From positions 62,001 to 126,000 of the forward strand of contig CAKZPE010000085.1 of assembly GCA_937138495.1 (NCBI GenBank): a stretch of 64,000 bases of DNA, given 5' to 3'. Position numbers and translations under genes: made by a program. How positions within the stretch are numbered: the stretch's first letter is position 1; each line of letters begins with the position of its first letter. Positions 8,872-17,644 of this stretch are shown piece after piece. Below the pieces are notes generated by a model, which worked only from the letters and a program-made list of their open reading frames with translations, did no database searches and was not told the DNA's origin. This DNA comes from an uncultured Oceanospirillaceae bacterium. GTDB taxonomy: Bacteria; Pseudomonadota; Gammaproteobacteria; Pseudomonadales; Balneatricaceae.

Positions 8872-9864
8872 ATGAACACCCTGAACAGACATCACGGCAA
8901 TCCGGCGGTAGCAGCTCCCAAACAAATCAGCTTCATTGTGTTACCCGGCTTTGCCCTGACATCCTTCTCGCTGGCCATTGAAGCACTCAGTGTGGCCAAC
9001 GGACTGGATGATCAGCCGATCTACAGTTACGAGATCTGCAGTCTGAACAAGGGCAGCCAGCCTGGCAAAGTCATCAGTTCTAATGGCGTTCCGGTCGAAG
9101 TCAGCCATGGGCTGGAAGCCTGTGACAGCGCCGAAATGGTATTTATCTGTGCCTATAAAGGCGCAGCCACCATCGAAGACCCGCAGCTGCTCAGCCAGTT
9201 GCGCCGGCTGTCGCAAAAAGGCGTCCGCATTGCCGCACTCAGTGGCGGCAGCTTTATTCTCGCTAAGGCCGGCCTGTTGCAAGATAAAGGCTGCACCCTG
9301 GTACACGAACACCGCAGCACCTTTGCAGAACTCTATCCGTCTATCACCCTGCAAGACAGCATTTACACCGTCAATGGCAACCTGCTGACCAGCGCGGGCG
9401 GTACTGCCACACTGGACATGCTGCTCTACCTGATTGGTCTGGACCAGGGCAAAACCTTTGCCCATAAAGTGGCTCAGCGATTCCAGCAGGAACGGATTCG
9501 TTCCGGAGAAGAAGTACTCGCCAGCCAGCGGATGCTTGCGCTTTCAATGAAGTCCCCCTGTTTAGGTGCAGCCATCGAACTGATGGAAAAGAGCATCGAC
9601 CAGCCCTATAGCATTGAAGACCTGTCTCAGCGCATCGGGACTACACGGCGTAATCTGGAAATGGTGTTTCAGCGTCATCAGAACACTACGCCTAACCGTT
9701 ATTACCTGAAACTCAGGCTACAACATGCCCGCCGGATGCTGGAAGAAACTAACCTCAGCATTGCCGGCATTGCCCAGGCAACCGGCTTCAGCTCACAGAG
9801 CTATTTTGGTAAATGTTTTAAAGATCTATACGATATTCAGCCGTCTCAGCTGCGCCAGGAATAA
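8872..9864 (+). CDS. GlxA-family AraC-type transcriptional regulator
   Basis: Regulator of 330 residues. Residues about 18-195 form a DJ-1/PfpI (class I glutamine amidotransferase-like) domain, used as ligand sensor in this family; residues about 225-328 are a double helix-turn-helix AraC domain (IEDLSQRIGTTRRNLEMVFQ and IAGIAQATGFSSQSYFGKCF). Family members include GbdR and CdhR, which govern glycine betaine and carnitine catabolism in Pseudomonas. That, and its place beside ProVWX and a GbcA-like oxygenase, make it the likely activator of this cluster. Start ATG follows GGACGAGCACAGACA. Confidence 0.9.
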   Translation: MNTLNRHHGNPAVAAPKQISFIVLPGFALTSFSLAIEALSVANGLDDQPIYSYEICSLNKGSQPGKVISSNGVPVEVSHGLEACDSAEMVFICAYKGAATIEDPQLLSQLRRLSQKGVRIAALSGGSFILAKAGLLQDKGCTLVHEHRSTFAELYPSITLQDSIYTVNGNLLTSAGGTATLDMLLYLIGLDQGKTFAHKVAQRFQQERIRSGEEVLASQRMLALSMKSPCLGAAIELMEKSIDQPYSIEDLSQRIGTTRRNLEMVFQRHQNTTPNRYYLKLRLQHARRMLEETNLSIAGIAQATGFSSQSYFGKCFKDLYDIQPSQLRQE

Positions 9865-9931
9865 TTTCTCGCACCGCTCATACACTGTTTCGCATTTTTG
9901 ATATAACCACCCCCCAATAAACAGCAATACT

Positions 9932-9965
9932 GGCACCTCAAATAACAACAAAACCGACAGGTGCC
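9932..9965. repeat. Inverted repeat overlapping the RBS of the next gene
   Basis: GGCACCT at 9932-9938 and AGGTGCC at 9959-9965 are exact reverse complements 20 bases apart. The right arm contains the AGGTG that serves as ribosome binding site for the GTG start at 9969. It could be an operator or a translation-controlling hairpin. Confidence 0.45.
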
Positions 9966-9968
9966 AAA

Positions 9969-10946
9969 GTGTCTACGCAGACAGACTCCCGACTCGCGAG
10001 TAAATCCACATCCTTCCATGAAATTCCCATTATTGATATTGGGCCACTGATAGACGGTTCCGACCCACAACAGGTCGCCAATCAGATCGGCGACATCTGT
10101 GAAAATGTGGGATTTCTCTATATTCGCAATCACGGCGTCGATAAAGCGCTGATACAGGCCGCCTATCAACAGGCCGAAGCCTTCTTCAGACTGCCAATAT
10201 CCGAGAAGCAAAAGCTGCATATCAGCCACTCCGGTCAAACCCTGCGGGGCTATATTCCCATGTACGCTGAAAACGTCGACCCGGAAAATACCAAAGATCA
10301 TAAAGAATGCTTTGACCTGGGGGCAAACCACGAAGCCACCACCCCGTTCCAGGGGCCGAACCTGATGCCAGACACGCCAGCCCCTTTTAAAGAAACCTTT
10401 GAACGCTACCACAGCGCAATGATGACGCTCGCGGAAAAACTGATCAGTGCCATCGCCCTGAGCCTTAACCTGCCTGCGGGCTATTTCGCCAAACTGCAGC
10501 AAAACCCCATTACCATCCAGCGGCTGCTGCACTACCCGCCCCAGTCCGGTGATATCCGGCAGGAAGAAATCGGCATCGGCGCCCATACCGACTACGGCTT
10601 CCTCACCATACTCGGCCAGGACAACAACGGCGGCCTGCAGGTGCAGAACCGTCAGGGAGAATGGATTGATGCTCCGCCGGTTGAAGATACCTTTATCGTC
10701 AACATCGGCGACCTGGTACAGACCTTCACCAACGACAAATACATCTCCACTATGCACCGGGTCATCAACACCAGCGGCCGGGAACGCTACTCACTGCCCT
10801 TCTTTATCGATCTGGATTTCGATGCCGAAGTCAGCGTCGTGCCCACCTGCCAGAGCGAAACGAATCCGGCCAAATACCAGCCCTACACCTGCGGCCAGCA
10901 TAAATACAAACGCTTCGTCGACAGCTATACCCACCTGGGTGAATAG
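9969..10946 (+). CDS. Isopenicillin-N-synthase-family Fe(II) oxygenase
   Basis: Non-heme iron oxygenase of 325 residues in the 2-oxoglutarate/isopenicillin N synthase superfamily. The N-terminal DIOX_N region (IPIIDIGPLIDG) and C-terminal 2OG-FeII_Oxy region are both present. The iron site is H-x-D in GAHTDYGFLT plus a distal H in STMHRVINTSG; RYSLPFF supplies the usual R-x-S co-substrate contact. The start is GTG with AGGTG upstream; no in-frame ATG lies nearby. Last gene of the catabolic cluster. It probably hydroxylates an intermediate of the same pathway, but the substrate is unknown. Confidence 0.85.
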   Translation: MSTQTDSRLASKSTSFHEIPIIDIGPLIDGSDPQQVANQIGDICENVGFLYIRNHGVDKALIQAAYQQAEAFFRLPISEKQKLHISHSGQTLRGYIPMYAENVDPENTKDHKECFDLGANHEATTPFQGPNLMPDTPAPFKETFERYHSAMMTLAEKLISAIALSLNLPAGYFAKLQQNPITIQRLLHYPPQSGDIRQEEIGIGAHTDYGFLTILGQDNNGGLQVQNRQGEWIDAPPVEDTFIVNIGDLVQTFTNDKYISTMHRVINTSGRERYSLPFFIDLDFDAEVSVVPTCQSETNPAKYQPYTCGQHKYKRFVDSYTHLGE

Positions 10947-10971
10947 CCGCAGAGGCTGACAAACAGACATA

Positions 10972-10998
10972 AAAAATGCGCCACACGGGCGCATTTTT
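10972..10998. terminator. Bidirectional terminator between oxygenase and RTX gene
   Basis: AAAAATGCGCC pairs with GGCGCATTTTT around ACACG. The A/T-rich outer stem gives a T run in both directions, so it serves the rightward oxygenase gene and the leftward RTX toxin operon. Confidence 0.85.
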
Positions 10999-11017
10999 AT
11001 TGAGGACAAGTGATAAA

Positions 11018-14000
11018 TTATCGCTGCTCCCACACCTGTGACAGCACTGGCTGCAGAGCATCCTTCGTAGACTGGGCGATCACGCCACCATCCCCTTCAG
11101 GCACACTATACGCCGCCATGGCACTCACCAACTGATTCACCTGGCTGTTACGCAACACGGTTGAACCGACTTCAATTTCATCCAGTTGCGCAGCATCATG
11201 GGTATACCAGTCATCAACGGTGACCTGATCATCCGAGCCTGCAATATTGATTTGCAGATCTTCCCCCTGACGGCTAAACCAGAGTTCATCTGTGGCAATA
11301 TTGCTATCGAAAACCAGAGCATCGTTACCAACAGCATCGTTCTGGGCGATCACATCCTGCCCGTCACCTTTGCCGAACAGGTAGCGGTCATTACCAGCAC
11401 CGCCATCAAGAGTGTCGTTACCGGCGTGGCCACGGAGGATATCGTTACCATCTGTACCTATGACCGTATCATCACCGTTAGTGCCGCGAATGATCTGAGC
11501 TTCAGACTGAAGGTCTGTAGATGTCAGAACTGTGCCATCAGCAAACTCAACCGTTTCAATTTTGTAGTTACTGTTAGTGAAAGCATGTTCAATGGTAATG
11601 CGGTCATCGGCCACACCGGCAGGGCCTGCGATCAGCAGCACGATGTGATTGCCTTCACGGGTCACCGTGACATGCTCTCGCAGGATACCTTCGCCCAGCA
11701 CGATCTTGTCTGCGCCGCCATAGCTCGCGTAGCCATCATCATTGATGACGTCCTGACCATCGCCCCGGTTAAACAGATAGGTGTCTGCGCTGCTATAACC
11801 TTCCAGTCGGTCGTTACCGATACCCCCGGAGAAGGTGTTCTGCGCCGTACGCTGGTTGTAACCGTTATACCGTTCAACCTTCAGGGTGTCGTCACCGCCA
11901 TCCCCTGACAACGCATTATTGCCGAACCGGACACTCAGGGTGTCATTACCTTCACCGCCGTACAGTTGGTCATCACCATCGCCACCATCAAGAGTATCGT
12001 TGCCAATACCCCCTCTTAAAATATCCGCACCCGCACCACCTGAAAGTTCATCATCCCCCGCACCACCTTCCAGCACATCATCACCGGCCTCAGCGGCAAT
12101 TAAATCATTGCCATCGCCACCACTCAGTGTATCGCTGCCACTCCCCCCCTGAATGAAATCATTACCTAGGCCACCTTCGACAGTATCGTCACCGGCTCCG
12201 GCATACAGGTAGTCATTACCAGCTAAACCATCTAACTGATCATGAAGTTCAGTTCCATAGATAAAGTCATCACCATCCGTAATAGCTTTACTGATTTTCT
12301 TATCAATCAGATCCTTAAGTGAAATAGCTGAGCCGTCATGAAAGCGGAACTGTTCAATGCCCGACTCGGCAATTGCACCATTCGTATTAAAGGTATTATT
12401 AATCTGAATCACACTGTCGGTTTCTTCACCCTGCTCATTAAGCAACGTTATAAACAGAGACGTTGCATCCCGTGATACAGAAATATTTTCCAGTGTTATC
12501 CCTTCATCGAAGGACAAGATGTCATTACCACTGGAATCTGAGATCTGATCAGAACCGTCACCAGTTGCATATTTATATACATCGTTACCTCGGCCACCTG
12601 ACAGAATGTCATTACCTTTATCACCTCTGATAAAATCATCACCAGATGTACCGTTAATAGTGTCTTCACCGTCAGTACCGTGGAAAACTGCATCAGCAAA
12701 ATATTCAGCCAAAACACCATCAGACTTAACATACAGCCTGATTTCTCTCAGTTGAGAAGAATAATTATCCAATCCTGACAGCACATTCAGTGTACCAATC
12801 ACATACTCTTCTTCACCGGCAGCAACGTGTTCTTGAAGGTTTGTTATAAAACCACTGAAATCGGGTGCAAATTTATTAGTAGTCTGGTTATAGGACAGGC
12901 TAATCTGTGCATAGGCATCTTTATAGGTCGTCTGGCTCAGCAGTTGAGCACCAACATAGGCTTCAAACCGTGCGTATTCCGCTTTTAATATACCTGCAGC
13001 CTGTGGTCCCTGAACATGATTTCCACCCTGGCCGCTGTCATATCCGCGCCCGATCAGATTTTCTAAAGTCACAACCTTGCGGGCATCCATGTAGACATGC
13101 CCATATTCATCACGACTGTTTGGATTAGTATCTTCTGAGCCAGTCCACTTATAGACGATTGGTTGTAACAAAGCCGCTTTTTCTGAATCCGATGCAGCAA
13201 CATACTGCTCGACTAATGCTTTCAGAGCTTCATCGGCCATCATGGCCTGATGCAGGCTGGCAACATTACCGAAAGCCTGAGCATCCGGCAGAGCCGCTAC
13301 TTCTTCACTGACGGGTACGGTATTAATTTCCTTAGTAATCGTGCGGTTTGCCCCGAACCAGACATCAGCGGTGTCGATGGTTTCACCTTCGAGGGTAATC
13401 GCGCTGGCCCGCTGTCGGATGGTGTTACCTAACCCATCATCCTCCGATGTGTTATCGTATTCGGTTTCTATAACAGCAACACCGGCTTCTTCCAGAGAAC
13501 GTAGCTCTGATGCCTGGCTGATACCGTCGCTATTGGTGTCTGTCCAGATCTTTAGCCCAGCAGCAACTGCCTCTTCATGATCAATCAGACCATCGCTATT
13601 CACATCCAGCTCTTTTAACGCTTCATAACCATTGGCTGCCCGATCACCGGACTCCAGAAGCGTGTGGTTACCGAACAGCTCTGCACCGCTGTTAATGGTG
13701 CCATCAGCATTTAAATCACGGACAAGGAAACCGTCTGTGCCAGATACCCAGCCGGTTTTTTCTGCAAAGCCGTTAGCGTCTATATCGAAATGGAAGTTCT
13801 GATCCTGGCCAACTGTTTGGATACCATCGCCGTCAAGATCCAAAACAATGGGAGAGCCTTTAGCTTCGGCACGGGGAAAGGCTGAAGCGGGGTTTAGATC
13901 TCTATAATCGCCCAAAATACCTAAAAAGCTACCAAAGTTAAGAAACTCACCAAATCCGTCAAAATATTCAAGCGTGGCGCCTAATAACCCACCCTTTAAG

Positions 14001-15583
14001 CCTTGAAACTCTTCTAAGCCTTGAGTGAATGCTTCATCTGTCAGCTGTTCGCTTGCTAATAAGCCATCTAAAGATTCACCGGCTGCTTCAAATACCTCCA
14101 GAAAAGCAGCAAGCAAACTGTCCATCTGTTCATCTGTAAGTTTGATACCTGCCTGATACAACGCATACATTAACTCGGCCAACCCTGCGAGTAAGCTTAG
14201 CCCCCCGAGTGACCCGGCTGAATTTTCACCGTACACCTGATCGATTTCAGCATTGCGTAAAAGACGTGCGTTACGATAACCATTTAAAAGTTCGGCCTCA
14301 GCATCACTGGCTAACTGAATAGTATCGTCCCTGTGACTCGTAACCTTGAACCAGTTACCTGTTTGCGGATTATAGTGCCAACCATCAATGGTATCCGTTG
14401 GCAAACGCCCTCCCCGCATGGAATCAAACAATGCTGGAAATTGATCGTACAGATACCCACCAAGGTTACCGCCGCCAACGCCGACAACAATAGACCCCAA
14501 AATACCGCCACTAATTGCTGCTACAGGATTGCGGGAATAAGCTCCAGGCGCGGCACCGGCTATTCCGCCAATTGTTGCCCCACCTGACTCAAAGAAATAC
14601 TCCACCCAAAGGCGGTTTGCGCTGGCAAAGTCTCCCTGTTCTTCAAATTCAGCAGCCTGAACAGAAGTAATGGCTAATGCAGCAATACTGCCGGCGATTC
14701 CAAGTTTTTTACCGCCTTCAACAAAGATATTAAACATTGCTGCCTGGTGAGGGCTATAGTCTTTGATCCAACCTAAATTCACCGCGGTTGCCGATACTGA
14801 ACTATCAGCATTATTCAAATGTTCTATCGCCGTAAATTCCTGAGCAAACAACTTCGCCCGTAGCGAGTCTATTCCTTCAAGCTGTACCACTGGCCGCGAC
14901 CCTTCCGGTATATTCCTAAGATCAATCAGTTGGCCATCAGTGACTTTCCGGGCGTTTTGCCACAGTGCCGTATCCAGATACACACCGTCCGTGCCCAGTT
15001 GTTTACCTATCTGATACATCGGGCTGTTGCCAACAATGGAATCAGCTTCAAAATCAAGGCTGTTTTTATCCCAACCCTGACGTAAATTGTCCCACACATT
15101 TGCCGGTGAAATATCCGTACCGGCTTTCACATCGCCATTTTTAAGGTGATAATTCGAATCAGGATTTGATAACCCATGACGAATATGGCTCACCAGACCA
15201 TCCAGCTTTCCGGCAGTTTCATTTAGCCAGGCATCTTTGCTTTTTCCACCAAAGTTACCTTTCTGATGGGCCTTCGAAAGATCCTGTACAACGGTGTTTA
15301 TAAAGGCACTGTAATCAGGGTGCGACCCCTGATGCTGTGCGATACCAAATCCGGGGCTGTCCGGTAAGGCAATGCCGTTTCGGGCAAAGTCTTTAACTGA
15401 CCAACCAGTACTACTTTCTAAAACATTAAAAAAATCTCTATTATTTTTTAAAACTTCCAATGGAATGACGTGATGAGCCTGAAATTGAACCTCTGTACCA
15501 TCTGCCAATTTAAACACCGGCAATACGCTGATGCTTTTTGTAAAATTTTTCGGTGATGTCGTTCTTTCTAGTGTTGCCTGCAT
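11018..15583 (-). CDS. RTX protein with N-terminal AHH nuclease-like toxin domain
   Basis: Secreted protein of 1521 residues. Residues about 30-110 match the AHH subgroup of HNH/endonuclease VII nucleases: A36-H37-H38 then a VIPLEVL helix, NGIALP near 69-74, and H84-x3-H88 in an H-Q-G-S-H context. A Gly/Ala-rich hydrophobic stretch lies near residues 330-395. From about 579 comes the LDLDGDG segment with EF-hand-like Asp loops. RTX nonapeptides (GGxGNDxL type) occupy about 980-1010, 1118-1231 and 1370-1400, with an HCBP-related segment (DELWFSRQG) near 1430. The C terminus should carry the type I secretion signal. Start has AAGGAGG at good spacing. It is last in an operon after two immunity-like genes and a complete T1SS inner-membrane set, so I read it as a type I-delivered nuclease toxin. 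Nuclease activity is inference. Confidence 0.85.
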   Translation of the reverse strand: MQATLERTTSPKNFTKSISVLPVFKLADGTEVQFQAHHVIPLEVLKNNRDFFNVLESSTGWSVKDFARNGIALPDSPGFGIAQHQGSHPDYSAFINTVVQDLSKAHQKGNFGGKSKDAWLNETAGKLDGLVSHIRHGLSNPDSNYHLKNGDVKAGTDISPANVWDNLRQGWDKNSLDFEADSIVGNSPMYQIGKQLGTDGVYLDTALWQNARKVTDGQLIDLRNIPEGSRPVVQLEGIDSLRAKLFAQEFTAIEHLNNADSSVSATAVNLGWIKDYSPHQAAMFNIFVEGGKKLGIAGSIAALAITSVQAAEFEEQGDFASANRLWVEYFFESGGATIGGIAGAAPGAYSRNPVAAISGGILGSIVVGVGGGNLGGYLYDQFPALFDSMRGGRLPTDTIDGWHYNPQTGNWFKVTSHRDDTIQLASDAEAELLNGYRNARLLRNAEIDQVYGENSAGSLGGLSLLAGLAELMYALYQAGIKLTDEQMDSLLAAFLEVFEAAGESLDGLLASEQLTDEAFTQGLEEFQGLKGGLLGATLEYFDGFGEFLNFGSFLGILGDYRDLNPASAFPRAEAKGSPIVLDLDGDGIQTVGQDQNFHFDIDANGFAEKTGWVSGTDGFLVRDLNADGTINSGAELFGNHTLLESGDRAANGYEALKELDVNSDGLIDHEEAVAAGLKIWTDTNSDGISQASELRSLEEAGVAVIETEYDNTSEDDGLGNTIRQRASAITLEGETIDTADVWFGANRTITKEINTVPVSEEVAALPDAQAFGNVASLHQAMMADEALKALVEQYVAASDSEKAALLQPIVYKWTGSEDTNPNSRDEYGHVYMDARKVVTLENLIGRGYDSGQGGNHVQGPQAAGILKAEYARFEAYVGAQLLSQTTYKDAYAQISLSYNQTTNKFAPDFSGFITNLQEHVAAGEEEYVIGTLNVLSGLDNYSSQLREIRLYVKSDGVLAEYFADAVFHGTDGEDTINGTSGDDFIRGDKGNDILSGGRGNDVYKYATGDGSDQISDSSGNDILSFDEGITLENISVSRDATSLFITLLNEQGEETDSVIQINNTFNTNGAIAESGIEQFRFHDGSAISLKDLIDKKISKAITDGDDFIYGTELHDQLDGLAGNDYLYAGAGDDTVEGGLGNDFIQGGSGSDTLSGGDGNDLIAAEAGDDVLEGGAGDDELSGGAGADILRGGIGNDTLDGGDGDDQLYGGEGNDTLSVRFGNNALSGDGGDDTLKVERYNGYNQRTAQNTFSGGIGNDRLEGYSSADTYLFNRGDGQDVINDDGYASYGGADKIVLGEGILREHVTVTREGNHIVLLIAGPAGVADDRITIEHAFTNSNYKIETVEFADGTVLTSTDLQSEAQIIRGTNGDDTVIGTDGNDILRGHAGNDTLDGGAGNDRYLFGKGDGQDVIAQNDAVGNDALVFDSNIATDELWFSRQGEDLQINIAGSDDQVTVDDWYTHDAAQLDEIEVGSTVLRNSQVNQLVSAMAAYSVPEGDGGVIAQSTKDALQPVLSQVWEQR

Positions 15584-15607
15584 GGTGAACCTCCTTGTCT
15601 CTGTGAT

Positions 15608-16222
15608 TTATGCCACAGAACACTGCTTTAATGACCAGCCAGTCAAATCATTTTCAATAAAAAATTCAGCGAAAGCATCAGAGCAGAAAAAAATAAAATT
15701 ATCTTCTTCATCAGGATTACGCCAAAGGTGGTTCTTTTCACACACATCCTTTTTTAGCGTACAAAACTTATTATCATAAAAGGTCAAATCTGGAGTAAAA
15801 CCGGACTCTTCTGCAGCAGCATATCCTATTCCTTTTCTAAACTCAGTTTGATCGTATACAACTGAGCTAATCTTGTTTTCAGTATAAATAAAGTAATAAG
15901 TAATAATTTCTTTTTTTCTAGACATTACCTCTACTGGTAAGAAAACATGAACACCAGGCTCTAATTCTTCTAATTTATCCATAACAATCTTGCTAACTAA
16001 ACCTGGTAGTCGACTGTTAGCAAAAACATCGGGAAAATCTTCCACATAATCTCTATCGGTAACATATGCTTTTTTATAAAATGAATTCAACTCACTTGAT
16101 GAAGCCTCACCTTTAATAATTGGCCTTAGCTTATCCATATCAAAATCATCATAGTGATCATCATATAAATCCCATTCACACAAATCTCTCAACACATTTG
16201 AATTACACAAAAGATATGGCAT
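15608..16222 (-). CDS. Imm11-like immunity protein (paralogue 1)
   Basis: Protein of 204 residues, start ATG at 16222 preceded by GGAG; the longer frame begins at a TTG and is rejected because the paralogue also starts MPYL. The C-terminal half has the Imm11/DUF1629 pattern: NHLWRNPDEEDNF, then FFCSDAFAEFF and DLTGWSL. Family members neutralise polymorphic toxins in the cytoplasm. It ends 24 bases before the RTX toxin start, as expected for a cognate antidote. It is closely similar, by eye three quarters or more identical, to the N-terminal half of the next gene. Notably AT-rich compared with the metabolic genes around, a sign of transfer. The binding partner is inferred. Confidence 0.75.
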   Translation of the reverse strand: MPYLLCNSNVLRDLCEWDLYDDHYDDFDMDKLRPIIKGEASSSELNSFYKKAYVTDRDYVEDFPDVFANSRLPGLVSKIVMDKLEELEPGVHVFLPVEVMSRKKEIITYYFIYTENKISSVVYDQTEFRKGIGYAAAEESGFTPDLTFYDNKFCTLKKDVCEKNHLWRNPDEEDNFIFFCSDAFAEFFIENDLTGWSLKQCSVA

Positions 16223-16279
16223 ACATAACTCCAAAACATATTTGTTAAATTAATTTACATACTATCAGCAACTTAAAAC

Positions 16280-17557
16280 CTAAGTATCTTTCTTCTTACC
16301 AAGCTTGCTCAAGACCTGAGCAAACGATTTTTTATTAAACATCCACTCTATCGACTTAGATAATGACTTATGGGATTCCTGAGTTATCTCATATATTTCA
16401 GGTGTTTTAAGGCTATCAGGTACATACTGGATTGCAGCGTAAAAACTTTTAACGGCAGCCTTACACACTTCAGCGGTTTTATGTTGTTCCGGTACATATT
16501 CAAGTGCTGACCCGGCACTGGTAACAGCAGCAAAACATATCTCTTCCGTTCTCAACTGATCAGGTACATGCTTGAGCACCAAACCATCATCCGTAACAGC
16601 AGCCAGACAAAGCTTGGGGCTTCTTTCATCTGCAGGTATAAACATAAGCGCATCACCGTTGTTATTCACCGCTTCAAGATACACTTCATTGTTACGGGAC
16701 GCTTCCGGTACATATTTAAGTGCTTTCCCATCATCGGCCATCGCTATTTTACAAATTTCTGGGGTTCTCAAATGCTCAGGAATACTTTCCAGCGAACAGC
16801 CAAAACTTCTGTATGCTGCCCAACAGATCTGATAGGTTCTCAAATGCTCCGGAACCCTTCCATACTCCAAACCATTTTTGGATACGGCATTCAAACATTC
16901 CGTTTTGGTTGAAAACATCCCCTTACTGTTATCCGGTAGCACATTTTCCACTGAACAGTATTTCAATGACCAGCCTGTCATATCATTTTCAATGAAAAAT
17001 TCACCAAAAGCATCGGAGCAAAAAAAATTAAATTTATTTTCATTGTCCGGGCTACGCCAAAGATGATTTTTTTCACAAACATCCTTTTTTAGTGTACAAA
17101 ATTTATCATCATGAAACGTCAGGTCTGGCGTAAAACCGGACTCTTCTGCAGCGGCGTACCCTATACCCATTCTAAATTCAGTTTGATCATATACAACTGA
17201 GCTAATCTTGTTTTCAGTATAAATAAAGTAATAGGTTACAACTTCTTTTTTCCTGGACATTACCTCCACTGGTAAAAAAACATGAACACCAGGTTCTAAT
17301 TCCTCTAACTTATCTTTAATTATTTTACTAACAAGTCCCGGAAATCCACCATTGGCAAACACGTCAGGAAAGTCTTCTATATGGTCTCTATCACTTACAA
17401 ATGCTTTTTTATAAAAGTTTTTCAAGTCTTCGGTTGTTGACTGGCCTTTGATAATAGGACGTAAATTATCCATATCAAAATCACCATAATCCTCATTATA
17501 CAAATCCCAATCACAAGAATCTTTCAGTGTAGCCGCGTGACAAATAAGGTAGGGCAT
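16280..17557 (-). CDS. Imm11-like protein fused to seven 24-residue repeats (paralogue 2)
   Basis: Protein of 425 residues. Residues 1-204 duplicate the neighbouring Imm11-like protein. Residues about 215-395 are seven repeats with an exact 24-residue period: the V/I-P pair falls at 235, 259, 283, 307, 331, 355 and 379, in the pattern ALxYVPExLRTxExCxAAV. These resemble DUF4116 repeats, which are predicted helical hairpins. A short basic tail ends in KKKDT. ATG at 17557 follows GGAGAAATGAA. Same operon as toxin and T1SS. The repeats may add a second binding surface; their function is unknown. Confidence 0.75.
   Translation of the reverse strand: MPYLICHAATLKDSCDWDLYNEDYGDFDMDNLRPIIKGQSTTEDLKNFYKKAFVSDRDHIEDFPDVFANGGFPGLVSKIIKDKLEELEPGVHVFLPVEVMSRKKEVVTYYFIYTENKISSVVYDQTEFRMGIGYAAAEESGFTPDLTFHDDKFCTLKKDVCEKNHLWRSPDNENKFNFFCSDAFGEFFIENDMTGWSLKYCSVENVLPDNSKGMFSTKTECLNAVSKNGLEYGRVPEHLRTYQICWAAYRSFGCSLESIPEHLRTPEICKIAMADDGKALKYVPEASRNNEVYLEAVNNNGDALMFIPADERSPKLCLAAVTDDGLVLKHVPDQLRTEEICFAAVTSAGSALEYVPEQHKTAEVCKAAVKSFYAAIQYVPDSLKTPEIYEITQESHKSLSKSIEWMFNKKSFAQVLSKLGKKKDT
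16390..16940 (-). repeat. 72-base tandem coding repeat (24 aa x 7)
   Basis: DNA encoding the seven 24-residue repeats of the longer immunity-like protein. The recurrent core on the coding strand encodes V-P-E-x-L-R-T. Repeats are diverged at the DNA level, so copy number change by slippage is less likely than with a young satellite. Confidence 0.7.
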
Positions 17558-17591
17558 TTCATTTCTCCATTGCTAAACCTTTAGAAAATAT

Positions 17592-17642
17592 TCACTCACT
17601 AAATTTTTTCATCTTATTAGAACTATCTGTTAAATACGGCAT
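17592..17642 (-). pseudogene. 16-codon open frame, possible remnant of a third immunity gene
   Basis: A short frame, MPYLTDSSNKMKKFSE then stop, begins 2 bases after the second T1SS ABC stop codon with GGAGAATAAG as ribosome binding site. Its first four residues MPYL and its position match the starts of the two immunity-like genes downstream. It could be the truncated head of a lost third copy, a translated leader, or chance. No similarity is visible after residue 4. Confidence 0.35.
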
Positions 17643-17644
17643 TC

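Noticed and set aside
11186..11908. Long rightward frame antisense to the RTX repeats
   Set aside because: Repetitive Asp/Gly codons of the RTX gene keep the opposite strand open; composition is an artefact.
11018..15583. RTX protein as an adhesin or protease
   Set aside because: No peptidase motif, no cadherin- or Ig-like repeats, and immunity-like genes adjoin it; a toxin reading fits better, though adhesion by the C-terminal part is not excluded.
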